Assembly (NCBI RefSeq): GCF_030295765.1
Contig: NZ_AP027292.1
Coordinates: 1,488,001-1,552,000, forward strand
Origin: Neptuniibacter halophilus
Lineage (GTDB): Bacteria > Pseudomonadota > Gammaproteobacteria > Pseudomonadales > Balneatricaceae
Direction of reading: 5' to 3'
DNA: 64,000 nt
The position numbers and the translations under genes are program-made. Below the pieces are notes generated by a model. It made no database searches. It saw nothing but the letters and a program-made list of their open reading frames with translations, and was not told the origin of the DNA. Positions 18,738 to 26,833 of the stretch are shown piece by piece (within the stretch, counting starts at the first letter, position 1; each line of letters opens with the position of its first letter).

Positions 18738-19343
18738 TTAATCATCCAGCAGTGGCTGCAGATGGGGCCATACGGTTTCCAGCAGATAAGGCTGGCCTTC
18801 TGCACTTGGATGAATTCCATCATCCTGCATCCGCTCCGGCGCCAGAGCCACCTGCTGCATAAAGAACGGCACCAGTGCGACCTCTTTATCCTCAGCGACC
18901 TGCGGATAGATCTCGCGGAACTTATCGGTATAGGCAGCACCATAATTGGCGGGCAGTTGTATGCCCAGCAGCAAAACCCGGGCACCGGCATCCTCAGCCA
19001 TATCAATCAGCCGGTTCAGGTTACGCCGGATCGCCATAGGAGGCGTACCGCGCAGCCCGTCGTTACCCCCCAGCTCAATTATCACAATCTCCGCATCGGT
19101 TTGTTGCAACAGCTTTTTAAGACGGGCAATGCCATTTTGAGTAGTATCACCACTAACACTGGCGTTCACGACCGGGAGCGTATAACCCTCAGCACGCATC
19201 TTTTCGTCAAGCAGGCTGACCCAGCCCTGCTCCTTATCCATCTGATAGGCAGCGGAAAGACTGTCTCCGAGCACAATCAGGGAACCAGCCTGAACCGGAA
19301 AGGTCAGTATTACGAATAAACACAGGGAAATCAGTCGAATCAT
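18738..19343 (-). CDS. tesA: Periplasmic lysophospholipase/thioesterase/arylesterase TesA
   Basis: This 201-residue secreted GDSL hydrolase splits acyl esters and thioesters. A signal peptide ends near 'PVQAGS'. The GDSL block 'VLGDSLSAAYQM' carries the nucleophilic Ser, the Gly-Asn-Asp block is 'ELGGNDGLRG', and the catalytic Asp-His are in 'DDGIHPSAEGQ'. It is divergent from the ybbA/ybbP-type ABC genes with only 10 bp between start codons, the same neighbourhood as E. coli tesA-ybbA-ybbP. Confidence 0.94.
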   Translation of the reverse strand: MIRLISLCLFVILTFPVQAGSLIVLGDSLSAAYQMDKEQGWVSLLDEKMRAEGYTLPVVNASVSGDTTQNGIARLKKLLQQTDAEIVIIELGGNDGLRGTPPMAIRRNLNRLIDMAEDAGARVLLLGIQLPANYGAAYTDKFREIYPQVAEDKEVALVPFFMQQVALAPERMQDDGIHPSAEGQPYLLETVWPHLQPLLDD

Positions 19344-19353
19344 AGGATTACCA

Positions 19354-20043
19354 ATGGATCAGTTAGCAGATACAGCGATCAGTGCACAGGATCTCGCAAA
19401 ACATTTCAGGACTCAAGCCGGTACGCTGGATCTGTTCAAAGGGATCAATCTGGAGATCAGACGTGGCGAAAGCGTGGCGATTATTGGCCCCTCCGGTACC
19501 GGCAAATCCACCCTGCTGTCACTTCTGGCCGGGCTCGATCAGCCCAGCTCAGGGCGGATACTCCTGAATAATACAGACCTGACCGAACTGAACGATCAAC
19601 AACGGGCGGCCTTCCGTAACCGCCACATCAGTTTTGTGTTTCAGGCATTCCATCTGTTACCGGATCTGACCGCACTGCAGAATGTTATGCTGCCTCTGCA
19701 GATCCGTAACCATAAACAGGCCGAAAGTGAAGCCCGTGGCTGGCTGGAAAAAATTGGTCTGGGCGACCGCCTGCAGCATAAACCGGCTGAACTGTCCGGC
19801 GGCGAGCAACAACGGGTAGCCATCGCCCGCAGCTTTGCCACTGAACCCAGTCTGCTGTTTGCTGACGAGCCTACCGGTAATCTGGATGAGCAGACTGGCG
19901 AGCAGATTATCCGGCAGTTGTTTGGCCTGAATCAGGAACAGGGCACTACCCTGATCCTGATCACCCATGACCCCTCACTTGCCAAACGATGTCAGCGCTC
20001 TCTTCGTCTGCATAACGGTGTTCTGACGGAGATCGAACTATGA
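19354..20043 (+). CDS. ybbA: YbbA-type ABC transporter ATPase
   Basis: This 229-residue ATPase belongs to the LolD/MacB-like group. The Walker A is 'GPSGTGKS', the signature '[15 protein letters not shown]' and the Walker B '[12 protein letters not shown]'. Its stop overlaps the start of the large permease gene by 4 bp (ATGA). With that permease it forms a mechanotransmission-type ABC system, not a substrate importer. The link with tesA suggests a job with lipids or envelope metabolites, but the substrate is unknown. Confidence 0.92.
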   Translation: MDQLADTAISAQDLAKHFRTQAGTLDLFKGINLEIRRGESVAIIGPSGTGKSTLLSLLAGLDQPSSGRILLNNTDLTELNDQQRAAFRNRHISFVFQAFHLLPDLTALQNVMLPLQIRNHKQAESEARGWLEKIGLGDRLQHKPAELSGGEQQRVAIARSFATEPSLLFADEPTGNLDEQTGEQIIRQLFGLNQEQGTTLILITHDPSLAKRCQRSLRLHNGVLTEIEL

Positions 20044-22496
20044 TCGGCTCCGCCACCCTGAAGCTGGCCGCACAACAAAGCATCAGCAGCCTCAAGCTGA
20101 GTGAGTGGCGCGCGCTGCTGATGGCCCTGCTGCTGGCGATCAGTATTGCCAGCCTGATGGCGGTGCTCGGCGAGCGAATCGAGCGTACCCTGATGCGTCA
20201 GGGTAGCGAACTACTGGGTGCCGATCTGATCCTAAGCAGCAGCCGACCGCTTAATCCGGCAGCGATTACTCAGGCACAACAGCTGGGGCTGGAACACAGC
20301 GAAGTGACCCAGTTGGCCACCATGGCCAATTTTGAGGATCAGTTCCTGCTGGTCACGGTGCGTGCGCTCAGCGCTCCCTACCCCCGTGGCCAGATTGAAC
20401 TGGATCAGCCTGCAGACGAACTACCCGCCCCGGGGGAAGCCTGGGCTGAAGCGGGCGTATTTGAACGCCTGAATATGCAGCCCGGAGACGCGATTACTCT
20501 CGGTAACCAACAGTTTACCCTGAGCCGCCTGATTCAATCCGCCCCGGACCGGGGTCGCGGTTTTATCAGCTTTAATCCACAACTGATCGTGCGACAGGGT
20601 GAGCTGGAAAGCACCGGCCTGTTCGGCCCCAGCGCCCGGTTAAGGTATCGCCAGCTATTTGCCGGTGATCCGCAGGCCATTGCCCAGTTCGAGCAGAGCC
20701 TGCGCCCCGGCCTTGAAACCGGCCAGCGCCTGATCTCTCTCGGCAGTGAGGAGACCCAGCAAAACAACGCGCTGAGCAAAGCATCCTCCTATCTGCGTCT
20801 GGGTGCGTTATTCGCGCTGCTGATATCCGCCATGACCATCTTTCTCAGCCTGCGGCGCTTTACCTACAGCCAGTACAAACGTGCCGCTTTGTTGAAAAGT
20901 CTGGGGCTGAGTGACCGGGAACTGCTGAAGCTGTATCTGGCACAGCTGGGTTTCGCCTGGCTGTTTGCCGCCACGCTGGGCTGCGCACTGGCCTGGCTGC
21001 TGGAACGCAGCGGTCTGAGTCTGCTGCAGGGGCTATTACCCCAGCCGGTGCCGGAAGCCTCGCCCTGGACCTACGCCAGCGGGCCTCTGCTGGGCTTTTC
21101 GATCCTGATCTGTCTCGGGCTGCCGGCGCTGCTGAAGTTACAGCAGAGCAACCCTGCGCAGTTGTTTCAGGGCCAGAGCGGGCAATTACGCTGGGGCAGC
21201 AACCTGCCTTATCTGCTGGCACTGATCCTGCTGCTGGCAATGACCAGCCTGTATCTCAACAGCCTGTCGCTGACCCTGCTGCTGGCCAGTGTACTGCTTC
21301 TGCTGGGCTCGGCACTTGGCTGGCTTGGTGCCGGTGTCTGCGCCCGGATCGCCCGTCAGTTGGCCAACCGCTACCCGCTGGGACAACTGCTACTGAGCCG
21401 GGTGCAGCAACAACAACGCTGGTACCGGATCCAGATCCCTGTCATCAGCCTGCTGTTTGCCCTGCTCAGCATCAACCTGATCGCCCTGAACGATCTGCTC
21501 GGTCGCTGGCAGTCCCAGCTACCGGAAGACACCCCGGACCATTTCCTGATCAATATTCAGGAGTGGGAAAAGCCAGAGCTGCAAACCCTGATGGCTAAAC
21601 ACCAGCTCGACAGTGAACTCTGGCCGATCTATCGCGGCCGCCTGACTAAAGTGAATGACCGACCGCTGGCCGAGGTACTGACACCGGAACAGCTGGCACA
21701 GCCCTCCCTGAAACGGGAGCTTAACCTGACCAGTGCCACCGGCATCCCTGAGCACAATAAACTGATCGCCGGTGAATGGATGAGTAAAGGCGGCGTATCC
21801 ATAGAACAGGAGGAGGCCGCAGAACTGGGGCTGGAGATCGGCGACCGGATCAGCTTTGATATTGCCGGCCGTGAGGTCAGCGCCGAGATCAGCAGCATTC
21901 GTGCGGTGCGCTGGGACTCATTCCAGCCGAATTTCTACTTCATCTTCTCACCCGGTATTCTGGAGGAGTTCTCCGCCAGCTACCTGACCAGTTTCCATCT
22001 GGGAGAACGCAGCGCCGGCGTCAGCCGCGAGCTGATCCAGAATTTTCCGACACTTACCCTGATCGATGTCCGTCAACTTCTCGACCAGTTACAACAGCTC
22101 CTGAGCCGGTTGTCACTGCTCTCGAGCCTGCTGATGCTGCTCACCACCGGCGCCGGGCTGGTCCTGCTCTATGTCACCCTGACACAGGAGCTGGAACAGC
22201 GTCGCTATGAAAATGCATTATTACTCAGCCTCGGTGCCAGTCAGCGTCAGTGCCGGCAACTGGACAGAATGGAGATGGGTCTGATCGGGCTGGTCAGTGG
22301 AGGGCTGGCGGTATTGCTGACGGAGCTCAGCCTCTGGCCGATCCACCAGCAACTATTGAAGCTGGAAGCAACGGTACACCCCTCACTCTGGCTGGTATTG
22401 CCAGTGCTGAGTGCGTTGCTGTTTGTGGTGATCAGCAGCGTAAGCCACCGTCAACAGAACCTGAGCCAGAGCTATCAGACCCTGACCTCAAACTAG
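20040..22496 (+). CDS. ybbP: YbbP-type FtsX-family ABC permease
   Basis: This 818-residue inner-membrane protein has one N-terminal membrane helix, a large periplasmic region, two blocks of three helices near residues 255-360 and 690-810, and a second periplasmic region between them. This is the duplicated FtsX/MacB layout of YbbP. Between the two halves are further hydrophobic segments ('LPYLLALILLLAMTSLYLNSL'). It is translationally coupled to the ATPase upstream. An intrinsic terminator directly follows. Confidence 0.9.
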   Translation: MIGSATLKLAAQQSISSLKLSEWRALLMALLLAISIASLMAVLGERIERTLMRQGSELLGADLILSSSRPLNPAAITQAQQLGLEHSEVTQLATMANFEDQFLLVTVRALSAPYPRGQIELDQPADELPAPGEAWAEAGVFERLNMQPGDAITLGNQQFTLSRLIQSAPDRGRGFISFNPQLIVRQGELESTGLFGPSARLRYRQLFAGDPQAIAQFEQSLRPGLETGQRLISLGSEETQQNNALSKASSYLRLGALFALLISAMTIFLSLRRFTYSQYKRAALLKSLGLSDRELLKLYLAQLGFAWLFAATLGCALAWLLERSGLSLLQGLLPQPVPEASPWTYASGPLLGFSILICLGLPALLKLQQSNPAQLFQGQSGQLRWGSNLPYLLALILLLAMTSLYLNSLSLTLLLASVLLLLGSALGWLGAGVCARIARQLANRYPLGQLLLSRVQQQQRWYRIQIPVISLLFALLSINLIALNDLLGRWQSQLPEDTPDHFLINIQEWEKPELQTLMAKHQLDSELWPIYRGRLTKVNDRPLAEVLTPEQLAQPSLKRELNLTSATGIPEHNKLIAGEWMSKGGVSIEQEEAAELGLEIGDRISFDIAGREVSAEISSIRAVRWDSFQPNFYFIFSPGILEEFSASYLTSFHLGERSAGVSRELIQNFPTLTLIDVRQLLDQLQQLLSRLSLLSSLLMLLTTGAGLVLLYVTLTQELEQRRYENALLLSLGASQRQCRQLDRMEMGLIGLVSGGLAVLLTELSLWPIHQQLLKLEATVHPSLWLVLPVLSALLFVVISSVSHRQQNLSQSYQTLTSN

Positions 22497-22505
22497 CTGA
22501 ACGGA

Positions 22506-22530
22506 AAAAGCGGCGAGGCTCGCCGCTTTT
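22506..22530. terminator. Bidirectional terminator after ybbP
   Basis: AAAAGCGGCG and CGCCGCTTTT flank a 5-nt loop. It lies 10 bp past the permease stop and next to the 3' end of the small secreted-protein gene on the other strand. Confidence 0.85.
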
Positions 22531-22538
22531 CTGATCCG

Positions 22539-22733
22539 CTATCGGTTTTTAAGCGCCATCAGCAGCGCCATATAGAGCCGGCTTTTTTTGTCCTGCGGCT
22601 GCTCCTGTACCAGCGCAGATGCAGGCTGTTCAACCGCTTGTGTTTCGATCTGTTTTACCGGTGCGGCATCCACCCGGGGTGCCGCCAGCAAAACCGGAAC
22701 CAGCAACAGGGCTGGCAGGGTTACAGATTTCAT
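22539..22733 (-). CDS. Small secreted protein of unknown function
   Basis: I do not recognise this 64-residue product. It has a clear signal peptide (Lys, then a run of Leu/Val/Ala, cleavage near 'RVDAA') and a mature part of about 40 residues rich in Gln, Glu and Pro that ends in 'SRLYMALLMALKNR'. The ATG is preceded by GGAGGTCATC on the minus strand, an excellent ribosome site, which is the best argument that it is real. The terminator beyond its stop is also fitting. Confidence 0.6.
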   Translation of the reverse strand: MKSVTLPALLLVPVLLAAPRVDAAPVKQIETQAVEQPASALVQEQPQDKKSRLYMALLMALKNR

Positions 22734-22985
22734 GATGACCTCCGCATAATCAACTATGCGAGATCCTCAAGCAGACAACTCCGTCAGTATAACTTTCCCT
22801 CAGCACAGCGACGGGCAGTGTAATCTGCCTCTGTTGTGCGCTGCGCTCTTTGCCCCTTCGAGAAAGGATCTCAGACAACAAACCCATCAAACATGCGTTT
22901 GTTTCAGAGCCAGTATAGCAGCAGATCGTACATTTTTTGAACAAACGCTAATTTTCAGAGTAAAAAACAGCGCAGAGGCATGAAT

Positions 22986-23005
22986 AAGGCGGCCGTAGCC
23001 GCCTT
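22986..23005 (-). terminator. Hairpin after the DUF748 gene
   Basis: AAGGCGGC and GCCGCCTT flank a 4-nt loop just past the stop codon. The following T-run on the minus strand is short and broken, so it is a weak terminator. The rest of 22734-22985 shows no convincing gene. Confidence 0.5.
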
Positions 23006-23012
23006 CAGAGGT

Positions 23013-25847
23013 TCAGAAGCCCAGCATCACCCGCGGCGCTTCCTGATCCTGCAAGTTGGCTTTCGGGTAACAACTGAACAGACGCTCCACATCAATACCC
23101 TGATTCAGCAGTGCCTGTTTAACCTGATCACTACGCGACTCGGCCAGCGCCAGCATACGTTCTTCCAGCTCAGCCTGAAGCGCTGCTTCTTCCAGCGGTT
23201 GCTTACTTTTTTCATTATCCTTCAGCAACTGCTCCCAGAGCAGAGGTTGATCGGCCGCCACCGCAAGACCACAAATATTCATGCGAATGCCCTTACGCTC
23301 GTTCATCAGCCCGGCCAGCTTCTGCATGTAGGCATCCGATTCACTATTCAGCTCGGCTCCGGCAGGCACAAATTCGACCGGTTGCAGGGTGATAAAAGAA
23401 CCACTGCTCTGTGCATCCATGACCATCCGGCCAATCGAGATCAGCGCACCAAACGGCTGTAATGCATTACCCAGATAACCAAGCGCAGCGTTTTTCAGGC
23501 CTTTACCCGCCAGCTTGTTGATCACACTCTGGTAGCCAAACGACGGGTCATCCAGTGATCCATCCAGCGGAATATCCAGATCGATATTATCCTCATTATC
23601 CTGTAACACCATGATCGCGGTACCCAGTGGCATAGACACCTTCTGGTCAAACGAATCACTGCGCGCCTTGTTCTGCGCTTCCACCTGCAGTTTGTTCAGG
23701 CGAATATCATTGCTGCCTTTCAGGTTGCGGTCTTTAATGGTGCCCGAACTATCCAGACTTAACTGCCCGCTCTGCAGATAGTAGCCGGTATAGGCCAGTG
23801 CATAGGGGCTCATGTGCTGGAGGTCGAGCCCTTTAACCCGTGCCTGCCAGTGACCGCCGTAGTTGCCACTGAACAGTTCAATCGCCCCGTCACCGCTTAA
23901 CTCAGAAAAGTTACTCTTAGCTTTAAATTCAAATCCGGTCTCGCCTTTGGAGCCTGTGTCCAGTTGTTTCAGGCGCAGATGGTAGAGATCAAGTTTGGTC
24001 TTAAAGACCGGCCTGACGCCCTGATCCTGAAACTCCAGCAGATTACTGCCCTGCAACGCCAGCTGATCAATACGTACCCTGAAATCAGACGCCTTATCAT
24101 CTCCTGCCGAAGCCTTCGCCTTCGCCGGTTGCTGCGGAGCCAGACGGGCCAGCAGCCAGTCCAGATCCGGCAGGCCTCGCTTATCCGACAGTCTTACCCG
24201 GCTCTGGCTTGGCCCCAGCGTCAGCCGGGCAATACGCAACTGCTGCAAGTGTTGCAGGGTCAGCTCGTCCACGCCAATAGTCTGCCACTGGGTCAGCGGG
24301 GCCTGCTCTCCCTCCACCCGGAGCTTATTCAGCCTGAGCGCTGATACCGCAATACGTTCCGGATGTTGTACCTGAATCCCTTTAACACTGGCACCGGCCA
24401 CACTCAAAAGCGGTGTCTGCTGATGAGTGAGCTGCAGATCATTAATCGCCAGATCAGGCGCTGTGACGTTCCACGCGGCCATATCCGGGCTGTTAACGGA
24501 GCCGCTCAGATCCAGACTACCAACGCCTAACTGCTGTTCTGCCTGAGCCAGCGCCAACTGTTTGAGGCTTACCACCAGTTGTTCCAGTTTCAGAGCGCCG
24601 TCAGCCGCCCGCTGCAGATCACCGTTCAAGGACAACTGCTGCAACTGCACGGATTCACCACCACTGGCGGCCACGGACAACCCTGTTGTGTTGAGCGGAG
24701 CAACACGCGCCTGCCATGTAGCCAGATCCGGAGTATTAACCGTTCCCTTCAACCCCAGACTAGTCGCTTTAATCTGCTGCCCGGCAACCTGCAAATCCAC
24801 TCCGGAAGCATTCAGATCAAGCCCCCGGGCCTGTATGTTATTCACCCCCTGCATCTGCAACTGGTCTTTAAGATTCAGTCCGGCCAGACGCAGTCGGGTA
24901 TCGGCCAGATCCAGCGCCAGCCCCTGCAAGCGGGTATCCCCCTGATGCTCCAGGCTCACCAGTTGCGAACCTTTTAACTTGAGCCTGAGCTGTCCATCCC
25001 AGGCCAGACTTTCCTGATTCAGATTAAGATCATCCTGATTGAACCTGAACTGCCGCAGGCGAACAGAACCACTCTGGATGAGCTGGCTTTCGACATTGTT
25101 CAGATTGCCTTCGGCCTGAATTTTCAGGTCGAGGTCGATATAACCGCGCAGGGAGGGCAGAAACAGTGCGGTCACGCTGTGCAGGGGAAAGTTATCCAGT
25201 TTCAGGCTCAGCTCGGAGCTTTTATCGTCCGGCAGAGGTTTGGAACTGGACGCTAACTGTAATGGCGCGCCGTTAAATTCACCGTCCAGATCAAGCCGGA
25301 CCGGTTGTTCCTGATCCCAGAGATAGAGGTGGGCAAGCTCACCCTGATTGAGCTGCAGACGATGGGTCAGTCCGGCCATTTCGGCCTGCCACCGAATCCG
25401 CTCCAGACTCAGTTGATCTAAGCCAAAACTCCATGCTGAGGGTTCCTCTGACGCAGTGTCTTCAGCGCCTCCTGAGGAGAGACTGTTCAGGTCCAGCGGG
25501 CCCAGCCATAGTTGCTCAGCCTGTTCACGGATACCGATATTAATTCCGCTCAGTTGCAGGCTGGACAGACGAATCCGTTTCTCTGTCAGTTGCTGGTAAT
25601 CGAGATCAACCGCAATTCTTTCCAGCTCCAGCGCCGGTTTACCTTCCGCTGCCGCATGCAGCCCGCGAAGCTCGACCTGCCCACGCAACCAGTCCACCTC
25701 CAGCGCCGTCAGACGCGCCTCCTCTGCGCCGTTATCCAGCAGCCAGAGCACGGCCTGATCACGCACCAGCAGCGGGAGGTTATGCAGCAATAACGCAACA
25801 ACAATCACAAAACAGACTAGAAACCTAAGCATGATCCTTTCGCTCAT
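23013..25847 (-). CDS. Large AsmA-like DUF748 envelope protein
   Basis: This 944-residue protein has one N-terminal membrane helix ('FLVCFVIVVALLLHNLPLLV') followed by long repeating beta-rich segments with the leucine and glutamine pattern of the AsmA/YhdP superfamily. Near residues 600-800 is a DUF748 region ('LSPYALAYTGYYLQSGQLSLD'-like wording), and the C-terminal part ('FVPAGAELNSESDAYMQKLAGLM') resembles an OmpA-type domain. Relatives form bridge-like proteins that carry phospholipid across the periplasm, so a role in outer-membrane lipid supply is plausible but inferred. The start could instead be the ATG at 25832. It stands alone. Confidence 0.82.
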   Translation of the reverse strand: MSERIMLRFLVCFVIVVALLLHNLPLLVRDQAVLWLLDNGAEEARLTALEVDWLRGQVELRGLHAAAEGKPALELERIAVDLDYQQLTEKRIRLSSLQLSGINIGIREQAEQLWLGPLDLNSLSSGGAEDTASEEPSAWSFGLDQLSLERIRWQAEMAGLTHRLQLNQGELAHLYLWDQEQPVRLDLDGEFNGAPLQLASSSKPLPDDKSSELSLKLDNFPLHSVTALFLPSLRGYIDLDLKIQAEGNLNNVESQLIQSGSVRLRQFRFNQDDLNLNQESLAWDGQLRLKLKGSQLVSLEHQGDTRLQGLALDLADTRLRLAGLNLKDQLQMQGVNNIQARGLDLNASGVDLQVAGQQIKATSLGLKGTVNTPDLATWQARVAPLNTTGLSVAASGGESVQLQQLSLNGDLQRAADGALKLEQLVVSLKQLALAQAEQQLGVGSLDLSGSVNSPDMAAWNVTAPDLAINDLQLTHQQTPLLSVAGASVKGIQVQHPERIAVSALRLNKLRVEGEQAPLTQWQTIGVDELTLQHLQQLRIARLTLGPSQSRVRLSDKRGLPDLDWLLARLAPQQPAKAKASAGDDKASDFRVRIDQLALQGSNLLEFQDQGVRPVFKTKLDLYHLRLKQLDTGSKGETGFEFKAKSNFSELSGDGAIELFSGNYGGHWQARVKGLDLQHMSPYALAYTGYYLQSGQLSLDSSGTIKDRNLKGSNDIRLNKLQVEAQNKARSDSFDQKVSMPLGTAIMVLQDNEDNIDLDIPLDGSLDDPSFGYQSVINKLAGKGLKNAALGYLGNALQPFGALISIGRMVMDAQSSGSFITLQPVEFVPAGAELNSESDAYMQKLAGLMNERKGIRMNICGLAVAADQPLLWEQLLKDNEKSKQPLEEAALQAELEERMLALAESRSDQVKQALLNQGIDVERLFSCYPKANLQDQEAPRVMLGF

Positions 25848-26260
25848 CTTTTCGCGGATAACAGCGGTTATGATAATCCAGATTCATATACAGGGTAGAG
25901 TCTGAACGGCGGGAAAAGCAAAATTCCCTGACCACCGCAATTGGCTTTATTTCTTTAATGATCAATACCTACTATCAATACCTAAATTAACGATATATTC
26001 CGCCTATCAAAATTTAACCAGCCCTGATAAAATTCCGCGCCGAATCTATACGATCAGTGGGCCCTGCTACCGTTTACGGCCAGATAGCGTTCGCCGATCA
26101 ATAAAGACAGTTCTATGCAACTTTAACCACTAAGCAGACGCTCTGTGGCCAGATCCCAAACAAGAAGCGCACAAGTGCTCAACCCTGGGATGAAGTAACC
26201 CGCTGTTTACTTCGCCGGCCCGACACAGATACTGCTGCCTGAAATTTGAGGGTGACTTTC
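25848..26260. other. Gene-free stretch upstream of the 39-residue ORF
   Basis: No coding region is convincing here. Two exact copies of ATCAATACCTA lie at 25961-25971 and 25974-25984. Closer to the small ORF are two short stems: GCAC/GTGC near 26170, and GAAGTAA (26192-26198) with TTACTTC (26207-26213) around an 8-nt loop. This looks like the promoter and a folded 5' leader of the small gene. I cannot name a promoter class. Confidence 0.5.
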
Positions 26261-26380
26261 ATGGCTGATAACGAAAACTTCCGCGACTCTTCTGGCTTTG
26301 GCTGGATCCTGATCAATCTGGTAGCACTGGCATGGATTACTATGCCTGCCAGCATCGCTGTAAGCCGCGTGGTACTGTAA
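26261..26380 (+). CDS. 39-residue single-helix membrane protein
   Basis: This ORF reads MADNENFRDSSGFGW, then a hydrophobic helix of about 20 residues, and ends '...IAVSRVVL'. The polar, acidic N terminus, the helix from about residue 14 to 34 and the single Arg near the C terminus fit a small inner-membrane protein, perhaps a subunit or modulator of a larger complex. GAGGGTG lies 6 nt before the ATG, the strongest evidence that it is translated. I do not recognise a family. It lies between a long structured leader and the CueR-like gene, 50 bp upstream of the latter. Confidence 0.7.
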   Translation: MADNENFRDSSGFGWILINLVALAWITMPASIAVSRVVL

Positions 26381-26404
26381 TTACAGACCACGTCATTGAG
26401 CGAA

Positions 26405-26433
26405 CATACTGCCTGTGTTAAACAGGCAGTATG
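26405..26433 (+). promoter_or_regulatory. Perfect 11-bp inverted repeat covering the MerR-family start codon
   Basis: CATACTGCCTG at 26405-26415 and CAGGCAGTATG at 26423-26433 are exact inverted copies around a 7-bp spacer. The last three bases are the ATG of the regulator. CueR operators also have two arms with a 7-bp gap, so this may be its own operator. As RNA it would hide the start codon in a stem. There is no T-run, so it is not a classical terminator. Confidence 0.6.
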
Positions 26434-26829
26434 AAACAGCTCAAGATCGGCCAGGTGGCCAAACAGTCCGGCATCAGTGTCGAGACCATCCGATACTATG
26501 AAAAGCGCGGTCTGATTCCGGAACCGCAGCGTCTTGAATCCGGCTACCGGGTTTATTCAGAACACACCCTGCAACGACTGCACTTTATCCAACGAGGCAA
26601 AGAGCTTGGTTTCTCCCTGCAGGAGATCGGCGAACTGCTCTCGCTTCAGGTCCAGCCTGATTCAAGCTCCGCTCTGGTTAAACAACAGGTCGAACATAAA
26701 ATCGATCTGGTGCGCAGCAAGATCAGTGAACTGCAGAAAATTCAGCACTCGCTCGAACAACTGTCAGAGCGCTGCTGTGGTGAAGGGCCGGTCTCTGAGT
26801 GCCCGATCATCGACTTCCTTCAGCATTGA
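26431..26829 (+). CDS. CueR-like MerR-family metal-responsive regulator
   Basis: This 132-residue regulator has the N-terminal winged helix 'IGQVAKQSGISVETIRYYEKRGL', a dimerisation helix and a metal loop. The loop has C116 and C124 with seven residues between them and then PII, as in CueR. At the position that is Cys in ZntR and PbrR it has Ser80 within 'SSALVK', matching CueR Ser77 in 'HSADVK'. That pattern marks sensors of monovalent Cu, Ag or Au. C115 is an extra cysteine. No copper exporter or oxidase is nearby, so its targets lie elsewhere or the adjacent small membrane protein is one. The in-frame codon four positions upstream of the ATG is a stop, which fixes the start. Confidence 0.82.
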   Translation: MKQLKIGQVAKQSGISVETIRYYEKRGLIPEPQRLESGYRVYSEHTLQRLHFIQRGKELGFSLQEIGELLSLQVQPDSSSALVKQQVEHKIDLVRSKISELQKIQHSLEQLSERCCGEGPVSECPIIDFLQH

Positions 26830-26833
26830 GCCT

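Noticed and set aside
22756..22983. A 75-codon frame in the gap before the DUF748 gene
   Set aside because: No ribosome site and no domain, and the start overlaps the promoter area of the small secreted-protein gene.
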